Below, piece after piece: positions 14,722 to 14,861 of a DNA stretch of 14,861 bases (the stretch's first letter is position 1; each line of letters opens with the position of its first letter). The translations under genes were made by a program, and so were the position numbers. This DNA is from Victivallales bacterium (GTDB taxonomy: Bacteria; Verrucomicrobiota; Lentisphaeria; Oligosphaerales; Oligosphaeraceae): positions 1 to 14,861 of the forward strand of contig JAGCSE010000226.1 in assembly GCA_017964325.1 (NCBI GenBank), written 5' to 3'. The notes under the pieces were generated by a model. It saw nothing but the letters and a program-made list of their open reading frames with translations. It did no database searches and had not been told where the DNA came from.

Positions 14722-14752
14722 TTATGATTATGTTTATAAAATATAATCATAA
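14722..14752. other. AT-only inverted repeat after the sialidase gene
   Basis: TTATGATTAT (14722-14731) and its exact complement ATAATCATAA (14743-14752) enclose an 11-nt loop. With nearly pure A/T pairing and no clean T-run it would be a weak terminator; it may instead bind a protein or be debris of the neighbouring repeat. It begins 11 bp after the sialidase stop codon. Confidence 0.4.
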
Positions 14753-14763
14753 GTTATATAGTG

Positions 14764-14861
14764 TGAATTATAAATTATGAATTGAAAATTGTGAATTATG
14801 AATTGTGAATTATGAATTGTGAATTATGAATTGTGAATTATGAATTATGAATTATGAATTG
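14764..14861. repeat. Heptad tandem array, 14 units of TGAATTR
   Basis: Fourteen consecutive 7-bp units fill 14764-14861 without a register break. Twelve are TGAATTA or TGAATTG; the other two are TAAATTA and AAAATTG. A and G alternate at the last position over much of the array, giving a partial 14-bp superperiod. The array runs off the window edge, so its full length and downstream gene are unknown. An inverted fragment, TTCATAATT at 14711-14719, sits near the sialidase stop. Confidence 0.9.

Overview
The window looks like chromosomal DNA from a bacterium of the PVC superphylum, most likely a Lentisphaerota/Victivallales-type or Kiritimatiellota-like organism, perhaps gut-associated. I infer this from gene content: an exosortase/PEP-CTERM-type cassette, a cytoplasmic neutral-ceramidase-like protein, an acyltransferase-domain protein, a TIM-barrel sugar isomerase and a secreted sialidase with a lectin-like tail. 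There is no rRNA or universal marker gene, so the taxonomy is tentative.

Layout: (1) 18-824, plus strand: sugar phosphate isomerase/epimerase-like protein, starting directly after a 7-bp repeat. (2) 982-3962, minus strand: an acyltransferase-domain protein followed by a neutral-ceramidase-like protein. Between them lies a GC-rich, hairpin-forming 31-bp tandem repeat. A consensus-like promoter precedes the pair and a strong intrinsic terminator follows it. (3) 4111-5386, plus strand: a 99-residue protein of unknown function, then a clear SrkA (YihE/RdoA) stress-response kinase. (4) 5391-10213, minus strand: a compact four-gene operon holding a secreted protein with a PEP-CTERM-like tail, a membrane-anchored TPR protein, an exosortase with a full Cys/Arg/His triad, and a multi-pass protein with an EpsI-like C-terminus. 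This is the most interesting system here: a sortase-like enzyme beside what looks like its own single substrate, whose sorting motif is Pro-Leu-Pro-Gly rather than Pro-Glu-Pro. (5) 10406-14710, plus strand: a GldA-type polyol dehydrogenase, oligoribonuclease (Orn), a tRNA-dihydrouridine synthase and an exported sialidase, closely spaced and probably co-transcribed at least in part. (6) 14711-14861: AT-rich DNA with a hairpin and a perfect-register array of fourteen 7-bp units running off the window edge.

How the genes work together: in the exosortase cassette the substrate is presumably exported by Sec, held in the membrane by its C-terminal helix and basic tail, and processed by the exosortase, with the TPR and EpsI-like proteins as accessories. 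The acyltransferase and ceramidase-like genes suggest amide or ester chemistry on an acylated molecule, but the substrate cannot be told from sequence. The sialidase would release sialic acid from host or dietary glycans outside the cytoplasm. Orn, Dus and SrkA are housekeeping or stress functions.

Two genome-style features recur. Three intergenic stretches carry 7-bp-period repeats with different unit sequences, two of them ending directly at a start codon. Good Shine-Dalgarno sequences precede four of the six minus-strand genes but none of the seven plus-strand genes. No intergenic stretch reaches 300 bp, and I saw no tRNA, rRNA, CRISPR array or insertion sequence.
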